Part shown: one piece after another, positions 48,173 to 60,394 of the stretch | Numbering within the stretch: the stretch's first letter is position 1 | How the letters are laid out: every line of letters starts with the position of its first letter | Assembly: GCF_003473485.1 (NCBI RefSeq) | Contig: NC_053045.1 | Span: 54,044,494 to 54,108,493 of the forward strand | DNA: 64,000 bases | From: Medicago truncatula | Lineage: Eukaryota > Streptophyta > Magnoliopsida > Fabales > Fabaceae | Reading direction: 5' to 3' | Notes under the pieces: generated by a model | Told to the model about the DNA's origin: nothing | What the model saw: only the letters and a program-made list of their open reading frames with translations | Database searches by the model: none | Program-made: the position numbers and the translations under genes

Positions 48173-51100
48173 TCATTCCCTTCGTCTTTTCTCTTTTCTG
48201 GAATATGCATCGTCCCTATCCATGCTATAATGGGAGGATCTACTTGGAGAGTCATGTTTTCTGTGTTTTTTATGTTTTGAGTGTTTCTTACTTCCACTGC
48301 TTTTTTCTCGAGAAGACTTTTCCCGTCTCCCTTTTGACCTTGAACTGCGTCGATCTTTTTCATCATCACTGGATGAATCACTTCCTACATCACGCCTCCT
48401 GTGTCGATGATGCCTAGAGCGTTTTCTGCTCCTTTCCTCCTCTGAACTGCTGCTATAATCTTGGTTTCCGACTAAAGGTGATTTAACTTTCCTATCATCT
48501 TCACGCTTCTCCCCATTAGACTTCCTTGATTTACTATCGGAGACACTAGTTCCCTTGGTTCTGATGCTCTGATTATCGAGCATATTTCCATAACTGTTGT
48601 CACCTCTTGAGGGTCCACCCTCATGGGTAATGTACTGATGCTGTGGCAAATCATGTTTCAATGACACCACACTATTGTTTTCACCGTTCATGAATTCAGG
48701 TTTTGCATACTCATTAACATTTTCTTTCAGGGGAGCATCTTTGCCTGACTTTTGCGTAGGGTAAGGTGTATCGGGAGGAACCTCAATCCCTAGTTCCTTG
48801 CCCAAAGATTCCAGAAAGTCACCGGCAATCAGACGGCTCAATGCTGTGTTAGCTACTTCAGCTTTCTTTTCTTGATTCTCCACTTTTACAATATTATTGT
48901 CTTCACCTTCATCTGAATCATCAGAGAAAATAGCCTGCAAAAACGAACTTTTTATGGGTACCCGTGGCTTGGCAGTGAAATATCATATAAGATATGCATT
49001 AGATAAATGAGCATAAGAATTCATGTTTACAAGTACGGACACATGCTCAGTTCTGAGAATCAAACAAAAATGTTAAGTGTCATCAAAAGCTACCCAAGTT
49101 TTTATGTTCACCAACAAACATAGCATCACAAACATTCTCTTTTTAAAATAAAATAGAAAAATAATAATAAAATTAAAAAAAGAAAACATCATCACAAAAA
49201 TTTATGCAATAAGATTAGCAAGGACTAAAGAAAGAAATGGTTTCACATGTAAGTATTAACCATAAGAGGGCGATCATAGAGGATTAGAAATTGGTTGCTA
49301 CCTTGTATAGGTCAACTGGCCTTTCAATATTTTCAACTTCCACTTCCTCTTCAGTTTCATTTTCAGCTATACTTTTGTTTATGCCTTTATTAGCAGATTG
49401 TTGCAAGATTGAGATGTCTTTCTTTGCAGTCACGGGCTCTTCCACTTTACCCTTCACTGAATCTGATGTAAAAATCAATGAATCCATCTTACTCCTAATC
49501 CGTGGAGCAGGTGCAGGCTATATAGAGCAAAATGTTGTTAAAATACTGAGCGTGAAGAGTGAAACCAAATCAAACAATAAAACTAGTATAAGAATAAAAA
49601 TATAATATAGCAAGCTACTTGAAGTACCTTTCCCATGTAAGGATCAACAAGATCGAAACGCTTGCAGAGAAGAGGTGAAGGACGCCACTGAAACTCCTCC
49701 CTCTTTGGGTACATTTTTTTCTCCTTAAAATCTACAGCTGGCTGGTCTTTTGTTGGCTGTTTGCACAGAACACATCAAATAACTTAGGCCAAAGATACAA
49801 GGAAAGAAAGAAGAAGAAAAAAGGAACATCGCCAGAATCATACCTCTATTGCACCAGATGTGAACTCCATCACACCACCTGTGATGAAATCCATCGAAGA
49901 TGGAATTGAAAGCTTGCTTCCTCTGCTCTGTTTTCGCTTTTCTATTGCATCAGCTGCAGCCTCAAAAGATAGTCTCTCTTGAGCACGGGCAGCTTCTGAC
50001 ATATTCCCAGCTAAACTCGAACTTCCAGAGCGTAATCCACCTTTATACTTCTCCTTGATAAACTGCTCAAATCTTCCTTGCTTTGCAGGATCATCCTTGA
50101 AAGGCTTTTCAAATTCTGATAACTCACTCTGGATCAAAATTAAGGAAATAAAAAAAACCAAATTTTTTAGAAGTTATAATAGAATGTTTTGCGAAGGAAT
50201 AGGGGTATCTCCACAAGGAGGACAACACCGCATTATAGTTTCTAGTGGGATTCATGCAAAGACCAGCATAACCCCAAGTCTAATGCCATACATAAAGCGC
50301 ATCGTGTCAAAAGTCTGACCAATAATGATTCAGATTGTACCCTAAATGACGTAAAGATTCATGAAAAGGAAATTAAAAATCACGTAAAATGAGTTCTATG
50401 AGTTAAAGCCACAGCTTGATTAGTACTTTTCGGCTATATAGCTTGATTAGTTTTTTTTTTGTGGTTACAGAGCTTATTTACCAAACTACCAGAAGAAAAA
50501 TAGAAATATTCCCTAATAATCCAAATAGGAGTTTAGAAGCAGAAAGATTGTGCTACTTACAAATGATGCAGACTTGGTAAATGTATCTATAAGATTATAC
50601 TGGAGCTGAATATCTGTAGAAGAAATAGATGAGGATGGATCTTCGGAGGTTTTCTCTAGAGGTTTTTCCCCTAAGATCTGACCTCGACTCTCAGCTGTCA
50701 GCCTTTGCACACCAGGAGGCATTTTTCCATCCAACTGCACCCTAGTTTGATCATTGCATTTCTGCTGTGCTTCCCACAGTTTCCTTGCATAATAATCGTG
50801 GCCAGTTCCTCCAGAGAGGAAGTTAAACAATGGATTTGATCGGTTTTTTTCTCTAGATAAATCCTCATATAATTTGCCACATTTAGCTACCAGATTTGCA
50901 ACCCCCTCCATTAATAATTTTAAAGTGTTATCCTCAGGAGGAGGAACATCTGGTGGAGGGACCTCGTAGTTCTGGTGGTTAATATCACGAGGTCCAGAAA
51001 ACGCATGATGGGGCACGAAATCCTTGGGAACCAGAGGAGCCTCAAATCTGAAAAGCAATTTATACAATAGTCATTAAAAGTATAACATATATAAATACAA

Positions 51101-54100
51101 AATAGACAAGAATTAACAAGATAGCATATATTATGTAGACCTCAAACCCCAAAAAGTGCCAAAATATTATCCTGATTTCAGATCCGTAGACCCCAAGCAT
51201 TAACGTTAACTCAAATCAGTGCTATTAGAAATTAGAAATTCTAAACAATTAACAAAATAAAGATTTTTAAACTGTTTCACTTACCTTTCCATTTTATAGT
51301 CAGAATTGGATGCCGCTCTGAAACCAGGAAGATTACCCTGGTCCTTCTGATCTTCCTTTTTCGGTTTTTCAAGGGTCAACATTGAAGGCTCCTCAATCTC
51401 TTCTTGAACATAAGCATCTTCAATTTCATAACCTGAAATATATAAAAAATAAAATAAAAAAAAATTACAACAAGCTGACCGTGTGACCTTTTTCACATTT
51501 CCATAGGAGGAAATTCACAATTCTCAAGCTTACCTAAAATAAACTTACTCTCGTGATAAAAATATGGAAAGCACAGGACTTATTGCTACTTTGGCTAGTT
51601 GTGCAGAGGAATCTATAATGAATTTAATTAAAATATATATATATATATATATATATTGGAATCTCAAAAAATTATATGGACTGCTTTACTTATAAAATTT
51701 ACGCAATAAGAGTAGCTGGTAAGATTTGCTGATTCAGTGAATATTGAGATTGAAAATATATGAAGTGATACTTTACAAGCATTTAAAACCCTAATAAAAT
51801 TTACGCAATAAGAGTAGCTGGTAAGATTTGCTGATTCAGTGAATATTGAGATTGAAAATATATGAAGTGATACTTTACAAGCATTTAAAACACGATAGCA
51901 GTGAACCTGTATGTAATGTGGGTTATGATAATTTAAGGTGGAAAAGGTGCGAGGTGTTCTGTTAAGTGCATGTAATGACCGTATTCTTATACGTCCTTAA
52001 TATTTAGCATTTAGGATTTGGACAAGTAACCTGATTTAGGCATGAGAATTGTAATTTCCTAGTTTGCAATACATGTTATCTTTTGTGTTTTTGCAGTCTT
52101 TCCTGACTCTTCTTCCAAATATTAGTAATTTTGCTATGATAAAGCAATGAGTAGTGGAACGAAGTAGCTCAAGAACGTACACAGCTGATTAATTTAAAAT
52201 TTGTGGAGGAACTGAGGTAAGTTTGCATATCAATGAGAACCATACCGCTTAGTTGTATTTTTATACTATATTATAATGAGTGGAAAACCAAAGGCAATTC
52301 ATAGAAAGAAAAAAGGTAAGTATAAGGCCTTCTTAATTCCGTCTAGATACTCTTCGAGCATATATCTTCAAGGATGATTGTTCCTCTCCATCCATTTCTT
52401 CGGAAATGCCTTGTTTAAGATATCCTTTATACTGTTGTCTTAATTGAGAATACTAGTCTGCTCAGATAATGGGATTTTATACCGGTGATTTGTTTTTATA
52501 TTGAATGATAGTGGGCATTAGTTTATTCCTTCGACCTCGGGAGCTTTTGCTTCTCTTAATACTAGTATATCATAACAGATATCATAATATTTAAGTAAAG
52601 GATGTTTTTATCCCATACAGTACATCACCAACAAACATAAAAAAATAGTAGTATATTATACAACATAATATCTTACAAATATAGTATCTTATTTCTACAA
52701 TATCATTCATACAATGTCACACTACACACGGTATAGTTTTAAAATTTTATCATGCATCATATCCTCAAGTTTGATATTATCATGTCTTACCCAATCAAGC
52801 ACGCCAAAGTAGGTCCTAAACTACATCATTTTCAATCTTAACATTGAAAGAGTAGAGCTACTAACCAGTGGCATAGACATCCTCATCCTCGGCATCAAGT
52901 TCCTCAAGTGCACCAATGCCAAAACCAGGGGCAGCCTTTCCTGCTGATGAATTGAAGCAGGGAGTTGAATCAACTTAGGGCAAGATATTGTGAGAACAAA
53001 TTACAGATATTGGCAAACGGAAAATAAGATCACGGATTATCATCATATATTCAGTTTTAATTTTTAAGTTTCTTACACTTAAAACCAAAAAGACTGTCTC
53101 TTGCGGAAAATTTTTTGCTGTGCCCCGATCCCGTTTTGCTGGATGGGCGTGACCTTTTCATCTCTGAAACAAATTGAATAGAAATATGGTTTAATGCCAA
53201 TCACCAGCAACAACATCACCAAAATCCACATGTAGATCAATTAAAAACATACCTCTAAACTCAGGAGCATGCTTATAAGGATCAAAACCTAATCCATACA
53301 GGTCTTGCTTTGGGTTGAGTACGTAAACCTGAAGAAAAGAAACATATTGCCATCATTGATAGATATACTTACAACCAGCTAAAATTTCACACGACTATTT
53401 CATCTCTGAAACAAATTGAAGAGAAAATTCTCACCGGTGTGCTCTTAGAAGACTGAGCATCATCGTTCACAGGCTGGTCGAGGAAGTTATCAATATCACC
53501 CTTGGTAGGCTCAGAGTCCGTAACCTTCACTTTTGTATCGTCTGAAGAAAATGCGATGAAAGCTCTCCGAGCCTGTCTTCTAGCATCTACACAGACAATC
53601 TTATAAGAATATTGCATGAAAGCCTGCTAATTTAGATAGTAATCTGACAATGACCTAAAGAGGAATGCTAGCTGCAGTTGCTTGGACAGTCACTCTTAAA
53701 CACGCGCTCAGCTAGTGGACCACGTTACAATGTTTTAAAAATTGGTGACCGGTTTACAGGTTCTCTAGGTTGTCTTTCTTACACTTTTTTTTCTTTTCTT
53801 TTCTTATTTCTTCAATTCTTAGTTTCCACCAACGCCACCAAACAACTTCCACCGCCTTGTTATTCTTTCTCTTTTGTAGAGAACAGTCCACCATCAACCT
53901 GAAATAAAGCCACCACCATGAACTTCAAACTGCACCTTACATATGTAGCTATGGTGGAATTTTGATTTCTAGGTTGTATTATTTAAAAGTTAATTTTTTT
54001 AAGAGTTATCCTCATTACATTTTCTCTCGGTTGGGATCTGTTACCCTTCCTTCGATCCCCAGGACACAGATTCATCAATCAAACCCATTTTCCTTCTCAA

Positions 54101-57100
54101 GTTTTGGGTTTAGATGTCTCTCTCAATCATCTTCATATGCTCAAAGATGAGGTCATTTAATCCTTTTCTGTTTGACCCTTTTAAATAAAGATTCAATTTT
54201 TGGATAAAAATTTGATTTTGACATTTTTGTTGCAGAGATTAGTTCATCACCAACCGACCCAACATCCCACTGCGGAGGAATTGAGTATTGGGAAGATCAA
54301 GTTTAAAACTTTTGATTTGGGTGGTCATCAAATCCCTCAAAGTCTTTCAAAAAAAAAAAATCCCTAAAAAAAATAGAGATCCCAACAGAAACGAATCAGA
54401 GCAAAATTGGAGAGGTTGTTGTGAATGTATGGCAACGACTGTGAGGATAATGTTTGAAAGTTGAGAAGATTATGGAGAAGAAGGATTGTTTAGAGTCATA
54501 TAATGATTTGCTTCAGCTTCTAGGGGATAGCTCTACCAAATAATTAACAAATAAAAATAGTGTTAAAAAAATTAAACTTAATTAGTCGGTAACCGATAAA
54601 ATAACAAATGGGTGGCATATTAGTAGAGCGAGTTTCCGTTAGCGACTGCTAGAGCGCCTGACCTTAGCATCGCTCATGACCTAAATGTAACATATAAATG
54701 GAAAAAATGGATGCATTTCGGTAAACAGCATAACTAAAAGCTTGTTAAATAAGCTAATCTAGAGAGTTTAATTAAGCACTTTTTCATAATAAGTTAGTTT
54801 TGGGAGCTTATTAAAATAAACTGAAAGCAGTTGATATCAGTTTACAGATGTTCCTAAAAAAATAAAAATAGACAAAATGATAGGTTATAATGATTATTAC
54901 GATTATGAGATGTAACTTAGAAGTATAAAATGTCTTCGAATTTGGGCTTAGGGCCAAAATCATCCCCCAAAACAAGCTTGTAACGAGGAGCACACAATCT
55001 TTATCGTAGGGTGTGTTTGGCCTGGCATTTTTTGGGGTTTAAAAATTACTTTAAAACTAAAGCTAAAATTAAGAGCTTAAGAAAACAAGTTAAAGTTGTA
55101 GATGTCATTTTTTCTAGATTAAAAACAATTTTTAAGCAACCAACTTGGGGATACCTCGGATTAGTCGATCCTTGGGTCGGATACCGAGTTTTGAAAAAAA
55201 TTAAAAAATTAAGCTAACAGTTATTTCATGAAATAAAATACTTATATAAAAGCACGGATTTATCATCAATTATCATAAATTGAAAGAGCACCAATGCCAG
55301 GTGCACTATAGTAAAAGACAGATGAACATCCCAATGGAAAAAATGGAACAATTAGTGTAATATAAACATTCACATATATGATACTCCCTCCGTCCCATAT
55401 TATAAGCAAAAAAAAATCACACACATTAAGAAAACTAAAACATAGTAGTTTGTAACATAGTTTTTGTGTTGTCTTTGAAATAAGTTTTATAGGAAGATGT
55501 AAAAACAATTTTCATTGGTTGTTGGTTATTGAGAAAATGAAAGAGAGTAAATTGAATGCACTTTGCATTTAATTTTCCTTTGGAAAAGATAATTTTTTCA
55601 AACAACATAATTAAATATGATAAAAATTGGTCTTTTTTTGCTTATAATTTGGGACAAAGAAAATGGGTTTTTTTTGCTTATAATTTGGGACGGAGAGAGT
55701 ATTACATAAAATCGTTATAAATTTCACCTAAACAACTTTCCTTTTGCATATGTGCTGAATAAATTTCACCTAAACTACTTTCCTTTTGCATATGTGCTGA
55801 AAATATGAAAGCGCGTTTAATCCTAGAAAATTATAAACATAAAAATGCATATCATTGCAATTAAAAATTGGGGGAGGTAAAAGGAATCCTTATCCGAGTC
55901 CAGCGACAGAAGGATATATAACTACTATGTGATCCAGTAATTTTACTCAGAAGGAAGAAAAGCAACATGATTACTACAATCCCAGTTGATAATTAAAAAT
56001 GCAGTAAAACTAAAACTTAAGAATACCCTTCCTTACTATCCAGTTTATATTTGATGAGTTTTGTATCAGAAGGATGAATAAAAACAAAATGGAATGCAAA
56101 GATAGAAATGAAGAAAATGGCAACGGGAAACCATACCATAGAGTGCATCAGCGTGTGAATCCTTAATTGAGCGACCACGACTCCATCCCATCTTCAACAG
56201 CAGTTTCACCCCTTAAAAGCACCATGAAAGTGGTAAGGGAGGGATAACAGTACATTAAAAGAATATGCTATTTGAATTAAGTGGAACAGACCTACAGACT
56301 CTGTGGCTGGAATAACTAATTCATCGGGAGCAGGTCCAGGAATTATTGATGGCCTGCAATTAGACAAAAAAAAAAAACTTTGAATAAGATCAGTAATTAC
56401 CCAAAGAAGAATTAAAGCTTGGTTATTATTTTAAGCACACGTGCACATAGTCCATTGATAAAAAATGGGGATAAAGACACACAAAGATTATTTAGATTAA
56501 ATGAAGGAAATGAATAAGAAAATTATAAGAGGAAAACATAAATGAATAAGGCAAAGCTCTCCGTCCACCTGAACATTTACGAGAAGAATTCCCCAGACAA
56601 AATTACCAAGGGTCAAAACATCAAAATAGTTACGGAATGGCGATCCACGACTCATACATTATTTCATGTTACAAGAGAACCTAATGGCATACAAAATACC
56701 ATCAAGTGTAATAAACAATAGCTTTTAGCTTCAACATGAGAAACGTCCTATTTCCTCTCGGTCCAAAGCCTTCATCTCCCCATCCCCTGGAGCTACAGGA
56801 GGTAATCAAAGAGTGTAGAGGATACCACTTTCTGAAACTTGCCAGTTTGGACTCTGAGGTACACCACTCAAAAAAATTGATGAATGGAATTTCAGCATGT
56901 ATTCACTTTGGGCGGAAATTTTTTGGGGGTTTGAGTGTAAATTTAGGGATTTTTGTTTTAAATTCCTTATTACCGATTGTTTGTTTAACCTTCAAAAAAA
57001 TTTAAATTCTAATGCTTTGACATAATATTAGTTGGTGCTCAGATCTGTAGGATACTATCTTGCTTCTTTCTCTTGGAGTTGGAGGAGTTTTCCCGATTAT

Positions 57101-59172
57101 GGTGTATAATTTGCTTGATGACAGTTTTATGCTATTATTTCTATCTTGGGAGAAGCATAAATTTTCAAGTGTATGTGTTCTCTATACAACAATAAATCAT
57201 AGAACAAGGAATCAAAAACCAAATATTCAGACAGAAACAAAATGCACCTCTGTTTCTGTTCCTTCTCAGCTTGTTTGTGAGCAATTTCAGCAGCTGTGGA
57301 ACCAAATGTGTCAAACTGTGAAGATGTCCCCAAAAACTGACCTTCCAGATCCTAAAACACGTCCAAAGGGTAGGTTAGAACACAGGGAATAAAGAAGAAA
57401 AAAAAACGACAGATGTTGAAGCCCCAGCAATCAATTGAGTCAGTAACCTTGCCTACTTACTTGACTTCGGCCACATCACAGAAATGTTGTGGTTGGGTTA
57501 ATGATAGACTGATAGTGTCACCATCTAAATTACATAGTTTCTGATTAAGATTCCTATAGAAAAGCATAGAAAAATATACCCCCTAGCCTAATGTTAGCTG
57601 TGAAATACATAACCCTCCCTAGACATTTTGAACTACTCGAATAATATCCCCTCTCCCCCGCCCCAAACAAAAATAATTACAATAAACTTCCTACTTTATA
57701 CTGTAATTGGTAATAGAACAGACTTTCCCGTATTTGAGAACTTCAATATAACAAATATCCCTTTATGTTCTATTCAGATAATGCGCTTCTAACTTTTCCC
57801 ATTTTAAGTGGGTAGTTGTACAATATTTAAAAATCTCAAGGAAGTGTAAATATAAATATCTTAGTCTAATAATGTTAATGTTAATAAAGACTGTTCCGTA
57901 TCAAAATAGGAAACAATGCAGAAGAATGTAAAAGGGCACTGATAAATCCAAAATTAAGTATTAAGTATAATAAAAATTGTTAATGAATAACAGCTATATC
58001 ACTATTTACAGAGAAATTCTGTACAAAATGGTTCTAGAGTAAGAAGTTCGATCAGCTAGGTGTGACTTCTCTACCTACATCTAAACTTCCTTAACATAAG
58101 AGCTTTGATACATGCATATATAATATAAAAATCACGCACAAATTTATACATGAATAGTATTAATCCACGTACAGCTTTCTCGTCGTCGTCTAGAAAATTC
58201 AATATGTTCTGCTCTTTGAATTCAGCTCTGTTCTTCCTGGACGATTTAAAAGTTTGTGGTTCCCATCCTGCACATTCAATTGAAGGTTAACACTCACGGC
58301 CTGCTGAAATTCAAATCCAAATCCATATCGAGGGCATTATAATTCCCGAATGAACTTATACCTTCCTTTGAGCCCACCGAATTATAGTAACCAGCAGAAA
58401 AACCTCCTGTAAATGCACCGTGGAATCTTCTCCTCCCTTCGTCATCTCTAACCTGGAGACAGTGACATAAAAATTCCACTGAAGTCACGATACATGCAGC
58501 ATTAATTAAAGAGTGCCAGAATATTCCTTACTTTATGAAAGGGAAATTAACAATGAATGTCAAAGTTTCGACATCATGGCCATGTACCAATATATATTAC
58601 AAACCTCATATATATCCACTAAACAGAAATTGAAATTCTAATCTAAAAGATAACATCAATGCACGGGAGAAAATAAAAGATGTGATGTCAGTGTAAAATA
58701 GTTTTACACAGAAACATCCAATGAGCATCTTGTATTTTGTCAAAATCACAAAGATATTTTGAAATTAGCTGCATGACATGACAAACTGATGGTTTCTTAT
58801 TGAATGAAAGACAATGCAAAACTATTTTACACAGTCAGTGCATACCTATTAAGCTCAATACACAGATAAAACTAACATTCACAAAGTAACCACAGTGATG
58901 CAGAAAAATACAACAACATATCGTAACATCAATATATACTTCAGTGTTCAAGCTTCTATATTACACTCTCAACCAATCAATTAACATTAACTATAACAAA
59001 ATTTCTGCAAAAAAAGGTTGAAAGAGTTAACAGTTACCTCTTGTTTCCACGCAGGGAGAGTTCGGAGTTGACCGGAGGATTCGGCAATGGCTTTCTTTTT
59101 GCGGCTGATTGAATCTTCCTCACGTTCAATCGGCGTTCCGAAGAAAACAAAATCTTCTTCGTCCGAATCCAT
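48173..59172 (-). CDS. TGH: TOUGH (TGH) G-patch/SURP RNA-processing protein
   Basis: Sixteen exons: 59172-59038, 58452-58362, 58267-58173, 57351-57248, 56353-56292, 56211-56137, 53586-53435, 53328-53253, 53163-53077, 52943-52866, 51432-51285, 51047-50561, 50128-49844, 49756-49628, 49517-49302, 48934-48173. Total 2982 bp, 993 residues, and phases agree at every junction. Arabidopsis TGH is a nuclear protein that binds pri-/pre-miRNA and promotes DCL1 processing. Visible: the conserved start [37 protein letters not shown], a G-patch ([16 protein letters not shown]), [20 protein letters not shown], a SURP domain ([11 protein letters not shown]...[11 protein letters not shown]), [20 protein letters not shown], and a C-terminal RS/KH-rich tail ending KEKRRRE. 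Exon 10 may start 30 bases earlier (52973) in the same frame. No lesion seen. Confidence 0.96.
51633..51656. repeat. (AT)n microsatellite in a TGH intron
   Basis: Twelve AT repeats in the intron between exons 10 and 11 of TGH. Confidence 0.85.
51692..51893. repeat. 102-bp tandem duplication in a TGH intron
   Basis: The unit starting 'ataaaatttacgcaataaga' at 51692 is repeated at 51794 and continues to 'catttaaaac' with no difference I can see. This suggests a recent slippage or unequal-exchange event. Confidence 0.92.
53659..54675. mobile_element. Mutator-like element, about 1.0 kb, in TGH intron 6
   Basis: Flanking 9-mers atgacctaa at 53650-53658 and 54676-54684. The ends are inversely related (left gaggaatgctagc, inverse of right gagcgatgctaag), with further patchy pairing (cagtcactc / cagtcgct, and 'ggtgaccggt' / 'ggttaccgac'). 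The interior is less AT-rich than the intron and has a 62-codon frame (53962-54150). No transposase. It could be a Pack-MULE carrying host fragments. Confidence 0.75.
55384..55699. mobile_element. Stowaway-type MITE in TGH intron 6
   Basis: Ends ctccctccgtccca and 'gggacggagagag' form terminal inverted repeats flanked by TA (55382-55383 and 55700-55701). The right-end motif 'gcttataatttgggac' is present twice (about 55639 and 55676), so the end seems duplicated. Confidence 0.88.
58684..58850. repeat. Small MITE in TGH intron 1
   Basis: The left 'gatgtcagtgtaaaatagttttacacag' is nearly the inverse of the right 'caaaactattttacacagtcagtgcat'. It lies within the 58453-59037 intron. Confidence 0.65.
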
Positions 59173-59704
59173 TTATTTGCTCCAATCGAAACGGAGAAAT
59201 TGGTGTTGAATAGTGAAGATATGAATAATTAGGGTTTTCAGAAGCTATAACTCGGTGCAGAATCTATTTGCAAAACGCGATTATTGATCATCGTGACTGT
59301 AATTTGAGAAGAGAGAACAACAAGACAATGGTTATGGTCATCATCAACCTCAATTTACAATCGTTCGATCTGTTAGTTTAAAAATCAATGGCTGAGATCA
59401 ATCAAAAGGAAAACTGTATTTTTTTTAATTTTTATTGACTTAAATGCAATTTTAGATTTTTAGTCCTCTATTTTAACCTAATCGAAATTGTCATTGTTAG
59501 TTTAGCTCATTTGCTTAGGACAGTGCATAAAATATATAAGGTCCCGAGATCAAACTCCAACCACTACAAGAAAAAAAAATTAATCGAAATTTTAGTCCCC
59601 TCATTTACAAAACCACCATTTTAGTCATCTGTTTTGCAGTTCTTGAATTTCTTAGTTTCCCATCATATATGATTTGTCACTCCCATTAAATGATGTGTTT
59701 GTGT
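59173..59704. promoter_or_regulatory. TGH promoter and 5' UTR region
   Basis: The 150 bases upstream of the TGH start are comparatively GC-rich with pyrimidine tracts on the minus strand, as expected of a 5' UTR. No defined element can be named. A lone CACTA-like end (cactacaagaaaaa, about 59562) lies further upstream. Confidence 0.35.
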
Positions 59705-60394
59705 TAGGGGTGGCAAAAAAATATGTATTCGGTATCCGCAGATAAAATCTGTTACGGACACGAGACGGGTAGTTAAACGGGTATTCACGAATATAGTAAA
59801 TTGATATTTAACTATCCGTTACTTTATGGATACATACACGGATTTTATTATACTCGTACCCGCGGGTATCCATACGCGTTAATAAATTAAGTAAATTGTT
59901 ATAATATTCATGTGTATATATGAGATTTTATTTCAAATATATTGTTATGTCGATTTGTTTGGATTTTTATTTGGAGGTTTTATGCTTTTATTTCACGAAG
60001 TGGGAAGTGAAGTTATTGAAGCTTTGAATGCATATGAAATTTTGGATGGTTATCTGGAGGCTTTTATGTTTTTTTGGACGTTTATTTGAATTTTCGATGT
60101 TGTAATCTTTTTATTTTACTTCGAGAATTTGTATAGATTATGTAAGAATCATATGCATTATGGTACGATGAATTTGCTTGGGATTATGGTAGGAGTACCT
60201 TTCTTTGTACAAAAGAAAATTAATTCAAAAATTCATGGGTACCTGTGAATATTCGTGGGTATCTAAATACTCGTGAATTACCCGTATAGAGATACCACAC
60301 GGGTACGCGGACGGGCACATGTAGCATATTTATCCAACGGGGCGGGGTCAAATAGCATACTACCCGTACTCATGGATACTAAAATATGAAGGCC
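59705..60394. mobile_element. hAT-like MITE, right end lost
   Basis: The left end taggggtggcaaaaaaatatg is a typical hAT terminus. The interior is full of 'tacccg/cgggta' motifs, as in the element at 15102. The expected right end (ttgccacccccta-like) is absent; similarity fades after 'ctcatggatactaaaat' near 60390. Confidence 0.6.

Noticed and set aside
48052..48417. 121-codon plus-strand ORF
   Set aside because: It is antisense to the RS-rich last exon of TGH, where the composition leaves the opposite strand open by chance.
59562..59576. Second CACTA transposon
   Set aside because: A single cactacaagaaaaa end is present, but no matching inverted end or 3-bp duplication was found within range.
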